Positions 50,127 to 61,464 of a DNA stretch of 64,000 nt are shown here, piece after piece. The translations under genes were made by a program, and so were the position numbers. Position 1 is the first letter of the stretch, and each line of letters opens with the position of its first letter. Source of the DNA: Theocolax elegans. Lineage: Eukaryota > Arthropoda > Insecta > Hymenoptera > Cerocephalidae. Where the stretch lies: the NCBI GenBank assembly GCA_026168455.1, contig CM047428.1:4814443-4878442 (forward strand), in the 5' to 3' direction. The notes under the pieces are model-generated. The model was not told where the DNA came from and did not search any database. It saw nothing but the letters and a program-made list of their open reading frames with translations.

Positions 50127-50276
50127 GTAAGTAGAACTGTATTTAATGTATCTCAGGAAATTTCGACAATATGTCGTGTATGTGTATGTACACATGCATA
50201 TACCGGCATACGCGACGAAACGGATGCTGAACTTATGAAATATTTGATACTTCTGAATTCTGCGTGTACATATGTA

Positions 50277-50478
50277 CACTGAGAAAATTTTTTTAGTAAA
50301 ATTTACTGTTTTGATGGTAAACGGAGGAGAGACTTACACAATTATAAAAATTGCTATTAATAGTGGTCAAAATTGCCGTTATTAATAGTATTTTTCCTCA
50401 ACCGTGGCAGTTTTTTTAATTGTATAAGTCTGTCCTCCTTTTACCATTAAAATAGTAATTTTTACTAGCAAATTTCTG
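50277..50478. mobile_element. CACTGAGAAAA MITE, uninterrupted copy
   Basis: The left arm CACTGAGAAAATTTTTTTAG continues through TGGTAAACGGAGGAGAG, and the right arm runs CTGTCCTCCTTTTACCA to AGCAAATTTCT in inverted sense. It is 202 bp. It lies in the intron just after the host exon and serves as the empty site for the nested insertion at 33725 and 35251. Confidence 0.7.
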
Positions 50479-50579
50479 ATCAACACCTAATTTGATTATT
50501 TTTTAATATAATTTATTAGGAAACAAATTGTTCAATATTGAAACATTTTTACAAGGATGTATATAGTAATGAATTAATT

Positions 50580-50945
50580 TTAACGGGATGACGAACACAA
50601 ATTACAGGGATCTACACCTTTCAACATAAGAATTATGTTGGAAATATTGAATTAAAAATCTGAATAAATTCATAAGGGTAGTTTAAAATAAAAGGAAGGG
50701 CATGACGTTTTGATTTTCTCAGAAAAAATAATTTTGTTAATAATAATTGAATAAACAATTGTCGACCGGTAATTATTGATCTAAAAAAGCATGAATTTTC
50801 AACGCAAAAATCCGAATTAAATTACGGATCTAAAAAACTGAAAAAATTTGAATATACTGTTCAAAACATACGAAAGAGCATGGCGTTCAGGATTTTTTAA
50901 AAAAATTATTCTTTTGTTTATAAAAAAAATATTATATATGACCAT
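50580..50945. mobile_element. TTAA-family MITE, right end decayed
   Basis: It begins TTAACGGGATGACGAAC and shares GATCTACACCTTTCAACATAA, the ATTGAATTAAAAATCTGAA block and GCATGAATTTTCAACGCAAA with 18085-18470 in the same orientation. The right terminus loses similarity near 50945 without a TTAA. Confidence 0.7.
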
Positions 50946-53054
50946 AATACGATATATAATATGTAAAATAATGCCAAGTTTAATATGCGCTAAGGTGTAA
51001 TCAAGAATTGGCCTTAACTGATCAAAAATTGGTTATCTTACGGTACTGTTTGATTTATTTAAAAAGAAAATCCCGATACTTATTTGTTCTTATCAATTTA
51101 AATGCCCTTACAAATATTAAAAAGTACTAATAAACATTTTTTTTCTCGACATTTTTAATTTCCGACGTTGAATTTTGAATTCAAATCTAGAAGAGAATTG
51201 CGTAAGCAATATCTGATCTCAATCTCTTATATGACAAATACGTCCTAGACCATATATTTATTCTTTTGCATTTGACATTGTCTCTTCTTTGCAATTGCAT
51301 ACTGTGTATGTTCAATTTTCCAAGTTTTTTTTTCTATTATTCTACGGTTCTCTGGGTTACTGATTACGTTAGTCGTATAAGCAAAACGAAGTCAAGGTAG
51401 ATCTAACGACAAAGAACATAAATTTCGTATAATTATTGTTTTACTCGTATAAATGTTTTAGCAACAGTGAATCAAACTCTTATTACTTTAACATTGTTTT
51501 AATAATGACACTCTATGTAAATAAGATCAGTGATGAAACAAGATGCATTGTGCATTTAATTTAATAACAAGTATATAAAAATAATGAATATATGTTTGGT
51601 CAAAATTTTTTAAAATTGTTGGTTCCTTATAAAAAAAAAATACAAAACCATATACATGTCTATAAAGAACCACAGTTTATTTAATATCGTATTATATACA
51701 CAAAATACAAAGTTTTGTTTATTCAAGTATAAATATTCAATTTCTTACATTTCTGGAGCTTATAGTTGTAGGGAAAAAAGGTTGGCTCAATTCTTATCTC
51801 TTATACATTTAAGGTGAATCCGTATATTATCTTTGAGATTCCGTCAAAAGTCGGAGATCCCGCGCTATAAATAACATCTCGTCCTTCTGTATATAGCGGT
51901 GGTTGATCGTAAAAAAAAGGGGGAGAAACTGAGAGACAGTGTCGCTCTTATCCCGAGATTTCGTGACTTACTTTAGACATCGAAACACAATCCACACTCG
52001 ATGCTTTTATGAGATCGTTCGATTTCGCATGAATATGTAAAATATGACGTATTGAATTATTCATTCTTTTTATTAAATTTATCAATCAGGTATATATATA
52101 TGTGGCCACGCTCGACTCGCCTATCAAAATATATCTCTATATACACGTTTAAACTGGTAAACACGCAATATTATTTATAAATATTTATATACATATATAT
52201 ATATATCTCAAAAGCGAGACAACTTTTCAAAAATTTTCAATGTCCGCGCCAGGGCGGAGAGAAAAAAAAATATAATCCTCTTTTCTTGTATATAAAAATA
52301 AGAATTGAGGTATATATAAAATGAAATATCCATCCAAGTACTGTGTGTATATACATATATAGACGTAGAAATGTAATTAAGCAAAATAATAGAAACGATA
52401 TAGATCGAGGTTCAACGTAATGAAAAGGAAGAGAAAAAAAAGTAAAAGTTAATACAATTATTTGGACGAATAACCGAAAGAAATTGGGCCGAGAGTACCT
52501 ATATATTGCCCGAAAGGAGAAGAAGAAGAAAAAAAAATAGAAAAAATTGTTACGACCGAAGAGAATCTAAAGCCTCGGTAGCTTCTCATCTTCGCGGTAC
52601 AAGTACACTTGGGTAAAAGGTTCCCTCGAAGCCGCCTCTCACTCTCTCGGTCTTTCTCTCTGTCTTAGCCTGGTTTTCGTTCTTCCCTCGGAGGAAACAA
52701 TCGGGTCCCCAGCGCGTATACCAAAACCGGCGAACTAAACTCAAGCGTATTAGGGTCGTGAGTTCGCGCGGAAAAGGACTTTTGCTCTGCGCGCGTGGAA
52801 GGGCTCAAAGTTCCTCTATATATCCGATCAATGGTATATACGAAGGAGCTTCGAAACTTCTCTTAGATGCGCCACCGAGTGCTTTCTGTGGAACCTTGTA
52901 TTGTTATACTATCTATCCTTCGGAGTTAATCTTTATTTTAATCGAAATGAGATGCTACCCGCGAGATTTGATTGAGAACCAACTTACTCCTCTATACTGT
53001 AGCTTTTATTACATCCGAATTAACCTTTTCAATCTATATATTATATATACACCT
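50946..53054. other. Gene-free interval with one GC-rich block
   Basis: AT-rich apart from 52540-53000, where an open frame of about 148 codons on plus (52660-53105) follows a strong pyrimidine-rich TCTTAG acceptor. It has a GTGAGT donor-like site at 52757. The translation is Arg/Ser-rich and then hydrophobic with no family resemblance, so I do not call a gene. Confidence 0.35.
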
Positions 53055-53417
53055 TTAAGGGGATGTCGGACTCAGAGAATGGTCATTTTTAATATTTTTT
53101 TATAAACAAAATAATAAATTTTTCAAAAAAAAAACCTAAACGTCATGCCCTTAGGCATGTTTTAAACAGTTAACTTAAATTTATTCAGATTTTTAAATCT
53201 GTTATTTAATTCTGATTTTTGCCCTGAAATTTCATGCCTATTTCTTAATTTATTACTAACAAATTTATTATTTCTTAAAAAATCCAAAACGTCATGACCT
53301 CCCTTTTGTTTTAAACTACCCTTATGATTTTTTTTAGATTTTAAACTAAATATTTCCAACATAATTATTATGTTGAAAGGTGTAGATCTCTGTAACTTGG
53401 GTCTGACATCCCGTTAA
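53055..53417. mobile_element. TTAA-family MITE, complete copy
   Basis: It begins TTAAGGGGATGTCGGACTC and ends GGGTCTGACATCCCGTTAA, so the outer 16 bases are inverted with two differences and both TTAA are present. It is 363 bp and inverted relative to the copies at 18085 and 50580. It contains CATGCCCTTAGGCATG, a perfect 16-base palindrome also present at 60831. Confidence 0.85.
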
Positions 53418-53558
53418 CCTGACTGTATCAATATTATCTCTGTCACCGTCATTTTATATTTTTCTTTTCTCCTACTTTTTAATGATTATCTATTTTATTA
53501 TGATTAATGACGCGTTGAAATATTGGGTTCTTGTTCTTAAAGGAATTTTTCTTAGAGA

Positions 53559-54011
53559 TCCCTAGTAGAAATTAGAATTAAGAACTAAGAATCAAAAATA
53601 TTGGTAGTAAATACTTTGTGATGAAACGGTTTTTCATCCACTTTCTTAGCACATAATAGAATTATCATAACCTCAAAACATTCGAATGATTTACAGATAA
53701 TTTCTGTTATATTTCCAGTATTTACGAAGATAAATGGGATTTTATTAGATTTTTCATTTGTACATTTTTAATAGACATTTAATAGCACATAACTAGATAC
53801 AAATTTGATCTATGTTTATCAGCAAAAATGAGCTCATACAAAAGAACATTTATATTTTAATTTATTTAATGGTTAAAAATTGGAAGAAAAAGCATTTCAC
53901 CGGGAGGATAAAAATGGGCACATTTTTCGTCTATTTTTCACTTATTTTTCGACCATTCTATTTAGAATATCTATTTATTACCTATTAATGGAATACGATT
54001 TCTACTAGGAA
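53559..54011. mobile_element. Element with TCCCTAGTAGAAAT ends, longer copy
   Basis: It starts TCCCTAGTAGAAATTAG and ends GATTTCTACTAGGA. The same termini bound the 141-bp unit at 16207. It is 453 bp with no open frame of note. Confidence 0.55.
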
Positions 54012-55290
54012 TGTCTCAAACGGAAAAAAAGGTTGCTCTAAAACAATTTATTTTTTAACCAAGCCGCGGATTCTTCTATAATTAAATAGAATCTACTTTT
54101 AAAAGAAAAAAATAGGAAATTTAACTGAAAAAGACCAATTAATATCCTAAGATCAAACATATTCGTCTTGATTACAGAAGAAGCATTTTAGAGCAAGGTC
54201 CGAGTTTTCATTTAAGTCATATATCTAAAAAATAATCCCTCCGAGATCAAAAATCTATTTTTTGTGACTATGTGTGACGAGTGTGACATGATAAATAAAT
54301 AAATATAAAAGTACTGATTATTACGAGCGGGTATCATTTTATTGACTGTTTGCTATAATTTTACTTAAAAGAAAATATAACATAATAATTAATTTCCATG
54401 AAAGTTCGTAATATCGAATCGAGAAGAAACTAAGGTTCGTAATTTTATGAAATTAACGTTTGTAATATCGACAAAGTGAAAAGCTACCAAAACATTTATA
54501 AGACCCATAATATGGGGTATTTAAATGAAATGTACTCAACTTAAGATAAAATTTAAGATAGAAATTTTATTTTAATGATAACTCGAGAAAGGCAGTAGAT
54601 GATTTCTAAACGGAAGTCGACCGAGAAGTGAAGCAATCTACACTTGCAATCGTAGAAAAGAAATTTATTTAAGGACAGTAACTCATAAAACAGTATGCCC
54701 TTTTTTCTGCAGTGCACAATGCAGCCGAAACCCATGCGCGGATATAATGTCACGTTCAAAAGAAACAAGTTAGGTATGAAACTAATAATAATAAGGTATC
54801 GAACAACGTGTCTATTATATCCTTACCTTACCTTCTACGAAAAAGTGACGATTAAGTTGTGTTAATTATAAACGATGTTAAAATGTGAATTTTCCAACAA
54901 AAAAAAAGAATGGTAAATTCGAGAATTAATTACGTTATTAGTTAATGTGTAAAGCGAATTACGTTGAAACATCCCATAAAAAGTATGCATCAAACAGTCG
55001 ATAAAATATAATACTCACCAAATATACATATATATAAATAAAATAAAATAAACGAAGGAGACAAGTAAACGGTGCAGGTTGGTTAATTAACGGTGAATGA
55101 AGTATACGTATAGATATATATGTCAAAGTAAAAGGGAATGCAAGTACGTTAATTTTAAAAGAGAGTTGTAACTCCGAGAGAGGAAGAGGAATATATATCG
55201 CATACCTATTCCCGAAATATCTTTCTCTCACTGTATGTCGGTTCGTCGAAAACGTAAACTACACACGAGAGACGTCTACGTTCGCGACAG
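54012..55290. other. Gene-free interval
   Basis: AT-rich. A short imperfect inverted pair (TTGCTCTAAAA near 54033, TTTTAGAGCAA near 54187) may be the remnant of another MITE. Nothing else is supported. Confidence 0.4.
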
Positions 55291-55500
55291 GAAAGAGACG
55301 CATAGGCGCGGTATATATAGAGATCAAATGGGGGGGAAATACGGTATTTTGGCGCCCCTTTACGTGCGAATCGTCGAACTTCACTTCCGGCAGGTAAGGG
55401 TTCGTCGATAAACCTACTCCACTAGAACGAAACGTACCCGCCATCTTTCGAGACACCCCGGAAGTTCCACGTCGCCGGGTTCATATTTCCGCGCATGCTC
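55291..55500. promoter_or_regulatory. CpG-rich promoter-like block with ETS, YY1 and NRF1-type words
   Basis: The block contains two ETS-type sites (CACTTCCGG near 55382, CCGGAAGT near 55457), a YY1/Pho-type GCCATCTT (about 55441) and GCGCATGC (about 55492, NRF1/Ewg-like), a combination common at housekeeping promoters. On plus, TATATATA at 55311 precedes a strong CAG|GTAAGG donor at 55396, so a short first exon is possible. On minus, an ATG in good context (AAGATGGCGGG) opens a 61-codon frame, MAGTFRSSGVGLSTNPYLPE. The orientation is therefore unresolved. Confidence 0.35.
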
Positions 55501-56143
55501 CATATATATATATACCCTTTACTCCTTTACATCCCTTCTTCTCCACCTCTTACGCACTTCATATATATATATAGGAGATCTGTATAAGGGTGCTACATGC
55601 ATGTGTACGTGTGTGTTTATATCATATTTTCAGACGATTCAGCATCAGCTGACGCGACTTTTTCGATTTCACCGTACACGTATATACATATGCGCCCTTG
55701 CACGATTAGGCAAACGATATATCGTACCAAAATTTTTCTTTTCTATATATACAGATGTTGTAGTTTTTTATCGTATTTTTTTAATATATATCTAACATTT
55801 CGTCTCTACGTTCTCCCGTATCTTACTAAACACCTGAATAACTTAATAAAAATACATTTGGTATATATTACATTTCAATCAAATTTCCCCGACTAAAATG
55901 CAAATATCACTTACGTAACTTTGGGATAGAATAAATATTAAAATGAAATAATATCGTTTACCACAAATATATATATATATATATGAGAATACATGTACCG
56001 AGCGATAAAGTTAATTGTTGACGAGTTCAAAATGTAAAATTAAAAATATTATTCAAACTTCCATTTCGCGACGTAGTGTCTCGATGTAAATTTAAATCCG
56101 GTTTTTCAAGTTTTCGTAAACTACTTTAAACTGGTGTGTATAT

Positions 56144-56174
<31 letters not shown>

Positions 56175-56583
56175 TTTTCTTAAAAGCACTTGAAAGTTAT
56201 TAAAATCTTTCAGAAAATTTACATTCAACGAAACTTATCAAAAGTACTATTATTCAACTAATGTATTGAAATTTATATACGTATATATATACATAACTAT
56301 TTATACATACACCGAGATAAATTGAAGATATATATACAACGGAAATAAATGGAAAAATAATTGAATTGTACATTTAATAATTTTTTAACGTAACACGAAT
56401 TCCTAATATATTGATACAATTTTAATTTCATTGGGTTAATTCTTTAATTACCTTGTAACCTGTGTAATGATATGTTAATTGTAATTGTCATAATTGGGTG
56501 AATTTATTAAGTGAATTCAGAACATACTACTAAATGAATTAGTAGCCAATAATTCGATACTAAAAAAATTTTATTACATAATT

Positions 56584-56614
<31 letters not shown>

Positions 56615-57220
56615 ATGCGCTAATGAAAAAATTCAATCACGCGGAAAATATCTGTGTGTATGTCGGTATACCATTGGGAAATCGAGCTCACCCAAATATA
56701 ATTTAATAACATCGTAACCAGCATTAATCGACTAGAATAAGAAACCCAATTCCATTCGATGTATATCTGCGTGCATGCGTGTGTGTGTGGTATAAAATAT
56801 AATATACATATTATATTTGTAAAAGATATCGTTCCTGATTTATGCAATCGAATATAGATTTCACCAAGTGAAACCGAAATATCGTGATACGCAGGATAAG
56901 AGAGAGAGAGAGAGAAAGAAAGGAAAAAGGGTAAATTACTTGCGGACGCACCCCCGAAACTATATACGCGAATATAGCGTTGTCAGCGTGGGCGCAACCG
57001 AATCGACCGCGTACAAAAATTGCATCAGAAAACGACATTACACATTCGAATCAGCTATAGTTGTGGAAAGTGCCCTAAATCCTCGTCTTTATGACTATTC
57101 CAATAGCCCGATATTTTCTCGAAGCGTTTAATGGTAGGGAAATAATACCGAACGGCCTCTCTCTCTCTCTATAAGGCGGGCCAACTTTTGCTTCGCGTAT
57201 AGAACGAGAGATAGACACAG

Positions 57221-57258
<38 letters not shown>

Positions 57259-57488
57259 GGAGAAAGACAAAAGGCGAAGATTGCCGAGGACGATTTAACA
57301 TTCGCACGATATATATCCTTTCGGACGATTTTAGAGTAACTTATGCACGTGTGTGAGGGTAGAATTTGCCGAATTCGATGATCCGTGGGCGGGGATTTGT
57401 AGGGAACACCGCCCCTGCGTATAAAGTGAATTCCGAACTCCAGTTTCGCGAGCATTTCTCTCTATCTCTCTATCCTCGATCGCTATAC

Positions 57489-57530
<42 letters not shown>

Positions 57531-58926
57531 GTGAATTCGTGAGGATAAAATTATTTTTTTATACAACCGATGTATATAGACCATATATATGTATATATAT
57601 ATATATATACATATCTCAAAGAATGATCGCTCGCAATTCAATTTTATTTTCGTTTTTTCAGTTTTTTTTTCTTAATAATCAAGCTATATAAATAACTTAT
57701 TTAATATAAAATGTAGAACTATAAGAGAAATCTTAGTAGTTTTATATTGACCTGTAAGATAATTATAAGATATGATAAAAATTTTTAAGTTTTTCTGATT
57801 AGTTAAGTTCGATTCCTGATCACACTTAAAATAATTATAAAAGTAAATAATAAATTTTATACTTCCGAGGAATAAGTAACTTTTTATTTGATAACAAGGA
57901 CATTTTAGATTGTTTATGTATATATAATTAAACACAAAACACGATTACGTTATTCACATTTATCGACGATGTCGATCTTCAGCATCAAAATATAACACAA
58001 ACAAAATTGAGAAACAAATATATTGCAAAACCATCGAACGCCGTGATCATTGAAAAAAAAAATATGAAGAAACAGGACGTCCCTCCGGCAAACGTGAAAT
58101 CCAAGGGAGTCATATTAATTATTAAGAAAGACAATTTAAAATTCAAATCACACAGAGGAGAGAAAATTTTCGAAGTTAAATAAAAAGAGAAGGTACATAT
58201 ATAGGTTGGCGTAAAGCAGGTCAACGAAAAGTCCGGAATTTCTTAAAGTTACATCGCGAAAGGAAAACTGCGTTCGTGCATCGACTCTCGTTTTTCCATC
58301 CTTCTTTTGTGCGTGTACTTGTATAATAGCCTATGAAATATTCACTCTGTATGTAAAACGAGGGACGGTGGCTTTAGGGTTCCTTCGTTATTCGTTCGAA
58401 GGGGTGTCGTATATGGAACTTTTATTTTGAGAGTTCCCTTTGGTTAAGATACCACATCCTCGGTATCCACCTTGGGTTATTAAGGGAGTACGAATATATA
58501 CCTATTTTGTATTCAACGGCGCGGTCTTTTTTCTTCTTTTTTTTTTTTGGCGCTTATTAAAAAAGAAGTTATTGCAAAAAGTGTTGGAATAAGTATAAGG
58601 ATTCTATCCTTGAAACAATTTAAATGCATTGTTTCGTTTCGACCGTACGGTACGTATGCAAGCGTGTACCGAGTTATTTCGATCAATAAGTTACGAGTGG
58701 TGAAATTATAAAAATTTGTTTAAATAATTATGGTAGATATTGGTGTAATAAATTAATGTATATACATAAGTTTCTAATTTATGACAACTCGGTTACAAAA
58801 ATAATATTGTAATAGACGGCGCTAACAATTATAGTATCTAATCGAAACTATAAGTGGACTGTTGACTTAAATTGAAGAAGATTAGTAGTATTATATTAGT
58901 GACATTAGATACGTTTAATTCGTCTA
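55501..58926. other. Gene-free interval rich in microsatellites
   Basis: (CA)n at 56150-56175, (AT)n at 55971-55984, 56586-56604 and 57490-57527, and (GA)n at 57226-57252. A GC-richer patch at 57340-57460 has GTGGGCGGGG and TATAAAG, but the spacing to the nearest initiator-like TCCAGTTT is too short for a standard core promoter. No gene is supported. Confidence 0.4.
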
Positions 58927-59011
58927 AAATCACGTAACGATTAAGGCATAATTATTCTTTGAGAAAATACTTACTTGCTTTAATTCTTAAGGGGATGCCA
59001 GAACCTGAAAT
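58927..59011. repeat. 85-bp direct repeat, copy 1
   Basis: AAATCACGTAACGATTAAGG through GATGCCAGAACCTGAAAT recurs at 59514-59598, 587 bases on. It consists of flank plus the first 25 bases of a TTAA element (TTAA at 58987), so the truncated element head was duplicated with its flank. Confidence 0.85.
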
Positions 59012-59513
59012 CTCTGCCGCACTCAAACTTTGCATTATTTTGAAGGTAATTAATCATCGATGAATTAGATTTTTGGATGGATAAAATATTTTTGATCGTA
59101 CAACCCTTTTTTTACTATAAAGGTTTTTATTGATTATAACTATATTCAAAGTTTTAAAATAAAATAAATGAAATATTTGAACTGATTCTTCTTGAAATTA
59201 GTAAACTTTTTCAAATTTAATGTGTATAAGAAAAAATTGTTAGATTTTGAGTTATTAAGTGATAAACATGGCCAAAAAGTCAATTTTTTCAAAAAATTCG
59301 ACTTTCTGATTGGCTACAACTCTGGTACTAATTGAAATTCAGGTCTAAAAATTAGCTACACTCTATTCAAGTAGTTTTTTACTGATTCCATACATTAAAA
59401 CAAAATTCTATTTTTTAACTGGATCACTTCACATGGAATCTCCCATATATATATTTTATTTTGCACAAGTATGTGCAAGACGATTTGTATTTGTATAAGA
59501 AGACTTGTTTACT

Positions 59514-59598
59514 AAATCACGTAACGATTAAGGCATAATTATTCTTTGAGAAAATACTTACTTGCTTTAATTCTTAAGGGGATGCCAGAACCTGAAAT
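59514..59598. repeat. 85-bp direct repeat, copy 2
   Basis: Matches 58927-59011. In this copy the TTAA element that begins inside it is complete (59574-59961). Confidence 0.85.
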
Positions 59599-59961
59599 AG
59601 CAATTTTCTTAATTTTTTCCAATATAATGAAGATCAGTTTAAAAAAAAAAAACGGACACCGTCAGAACCTCGGACTTGCTTTAAACACCAATTTTATCAA
59701 TATTTTTACTCAAGAATTTCCACATGATTTTTTAATTGGAAATATTGCTATTTATTCTTTGAAATTTACCGACACAACATCATTTACTCAATTATAATTA
59801 ATAAAATAATTATTTTTTGTTAAAAACCGAATCGTCAGGTCCTCTCTAATATTTAAAACTTTCTTGGTTAATATCGTTCAGATTTTTAAATTACTTTATT
59901 TTATAAAACTTTTGGATTGGAAAGGGTAGATTAATATAATTCGGGTCCGATATGTCCTTAA
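59574..59961. mobile_element. TTAA-family element, complete copy
   Basis: It begins TTAAGGGGATGCCAGAACC and ends GGTCCGATATGTCCTTAA. The terminal blocks are inverted with several differences. It is 388 bp. The internal frame of 83 codons is AT-rich and featureless. Confidence 0.65.
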
Positions 59962-60387
59962 CGTATACATTTTATTATTAAAATAATGTGTAATATACCG
60001 GCTAATCTACAGACAGTGCATTAATTTGATAATTTTCATTCGGTAGCATATTAAAAAACTAATATCTTTTTCTTTCTTTAGATGTAATTTGTTAGATCTT
60101 TTACATGTTTGTACTCGATGTATTCGGTGAATAGTTAAAACAGAACATTTAAACATATTTACCACACATTGATGTCAAATTTACGTAGAGACAACTGTAT
60201 ATATATAAACACGTAAATATATGAATATCTCGTCTGAAGATACGACCAAACAATTGCCAATTTATTCACTTTTCGATGACACAAGACGTAGCCAACCTCA
60301 GAGTAGCCTATAAATCGTTGCGTTCTTTTTCATCGTGCATTTCGACAGGAAAAATTGCTGCGACGTGGGCAAAAACCGCCATCCTCT

Positions 60388-60420
<33 letters not shown>

Positions 60421-60745
60421 AGTGTGTATACAAGGATGAGATCGTACATCACATTATTACTGGGGTCATAATCGTACCGCGAACCAAAAAAAGAATCTAG
60501 GATGCAGAATCCTCCAATCTTACAAAATATGTCGAATATATCGTTCGCATCTATTCTTACTGCCCCGCGCGCATAAATTATTCTTATATATTGATAATAA
60601 ATATTGCATTAAGCACGGAAATAGGCTATTGTTTGCACTGTTATGTCGATCATTTGCATTTAATCTTTTACTGTGATTCCGATTACTAAAGAGGTTATAT
60701 AAAAATTATTTAGATATCCTATATATTTGCGAACGAATTCCAATA
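59962..60745. other. Gene-free interval
   Basis: AT-rich, with (GT)n at 60401-60420. I see no coding or repeat structure beyond that. Confidence 0.45.
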
Positions 60746-61146
60746 TTAAGGGGATGTCGGACTCAGAGAATGATTATTTTTACTTCTTTTATAAGCAAAT
60801 GAACAAATTTTTTTTGAAAACGGTGAACGCCATGCCCTTAGGCATGTTTTAGATAGTGTACCGAAATTTTTACAGATTTTTCAAATCCATAATTCGATAA
60901 TTTGATACTTGGGTTGAAAGTTTATACTTTTTTTTGACTAATAATTAATTATCCATTAACAATTGTTGACTCAAATATTATTCAAAAAATATTTTTTTTT
61001 TTTTTAAAAGTAACACGTCAAGTCTTTTCTTACGTTTTAAGTTATATACGTACTAATTTTGTTCGGATTTTTAATTGAATATTTTCAATATAATATTTGG
61101 GTTGAAAGGTGCAGATTCCTGTAATTTGGGTCCGACATTCCGTTAA
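60746..61146. mobile_element. TTAA-family MITE, complete copy
   Basis: It begins TTAAGGGGATGTCGGACTC and ends GGGTCCGACATTCCGTTAA. It is 401 bp, in the same orientation as 53055-53417, with the shared CATGCCCTTAGGCATG palindrome. Its right TTAA is followed at once by GGGGATGTTAAAG, the start of another family end, so a second truncated element abuts it. Confidence 0.85.
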
Positions 61147-61464
61147 GGGGATGTTAAAGTTAATTTTTACCGACTGAAAAAAATTTTTTATCAAATATGG
61201 TAAATTGTGAAGCAACCAAGATACCATGATTAGACTTGAGTTATATTTAAGATTGCACTGTATTTCATAAAAAAATATGAATACTCGCATTTAAAAATTA
61301 TTATCAATCAAATGTCCTTCCAACGGCATTATCGAATGCATTGATATTTAGCCCAGTGATATTAGATAGTACTCAAATGAAGGGTAATGTCTTGGTTTAT
61401 CCATACATATTTACTTAAAATTTGTTTTTTTTTCGTCTCAGTAATTAAAATTTCACTTTCACCC

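Noticed and set aside
57411..57450. TATA plus initiator core promoter
   Set aside because: TATAAAG to the initiator-like TCCAGTTT is only about 22 bases, short of the usual 30, and no exon follows.
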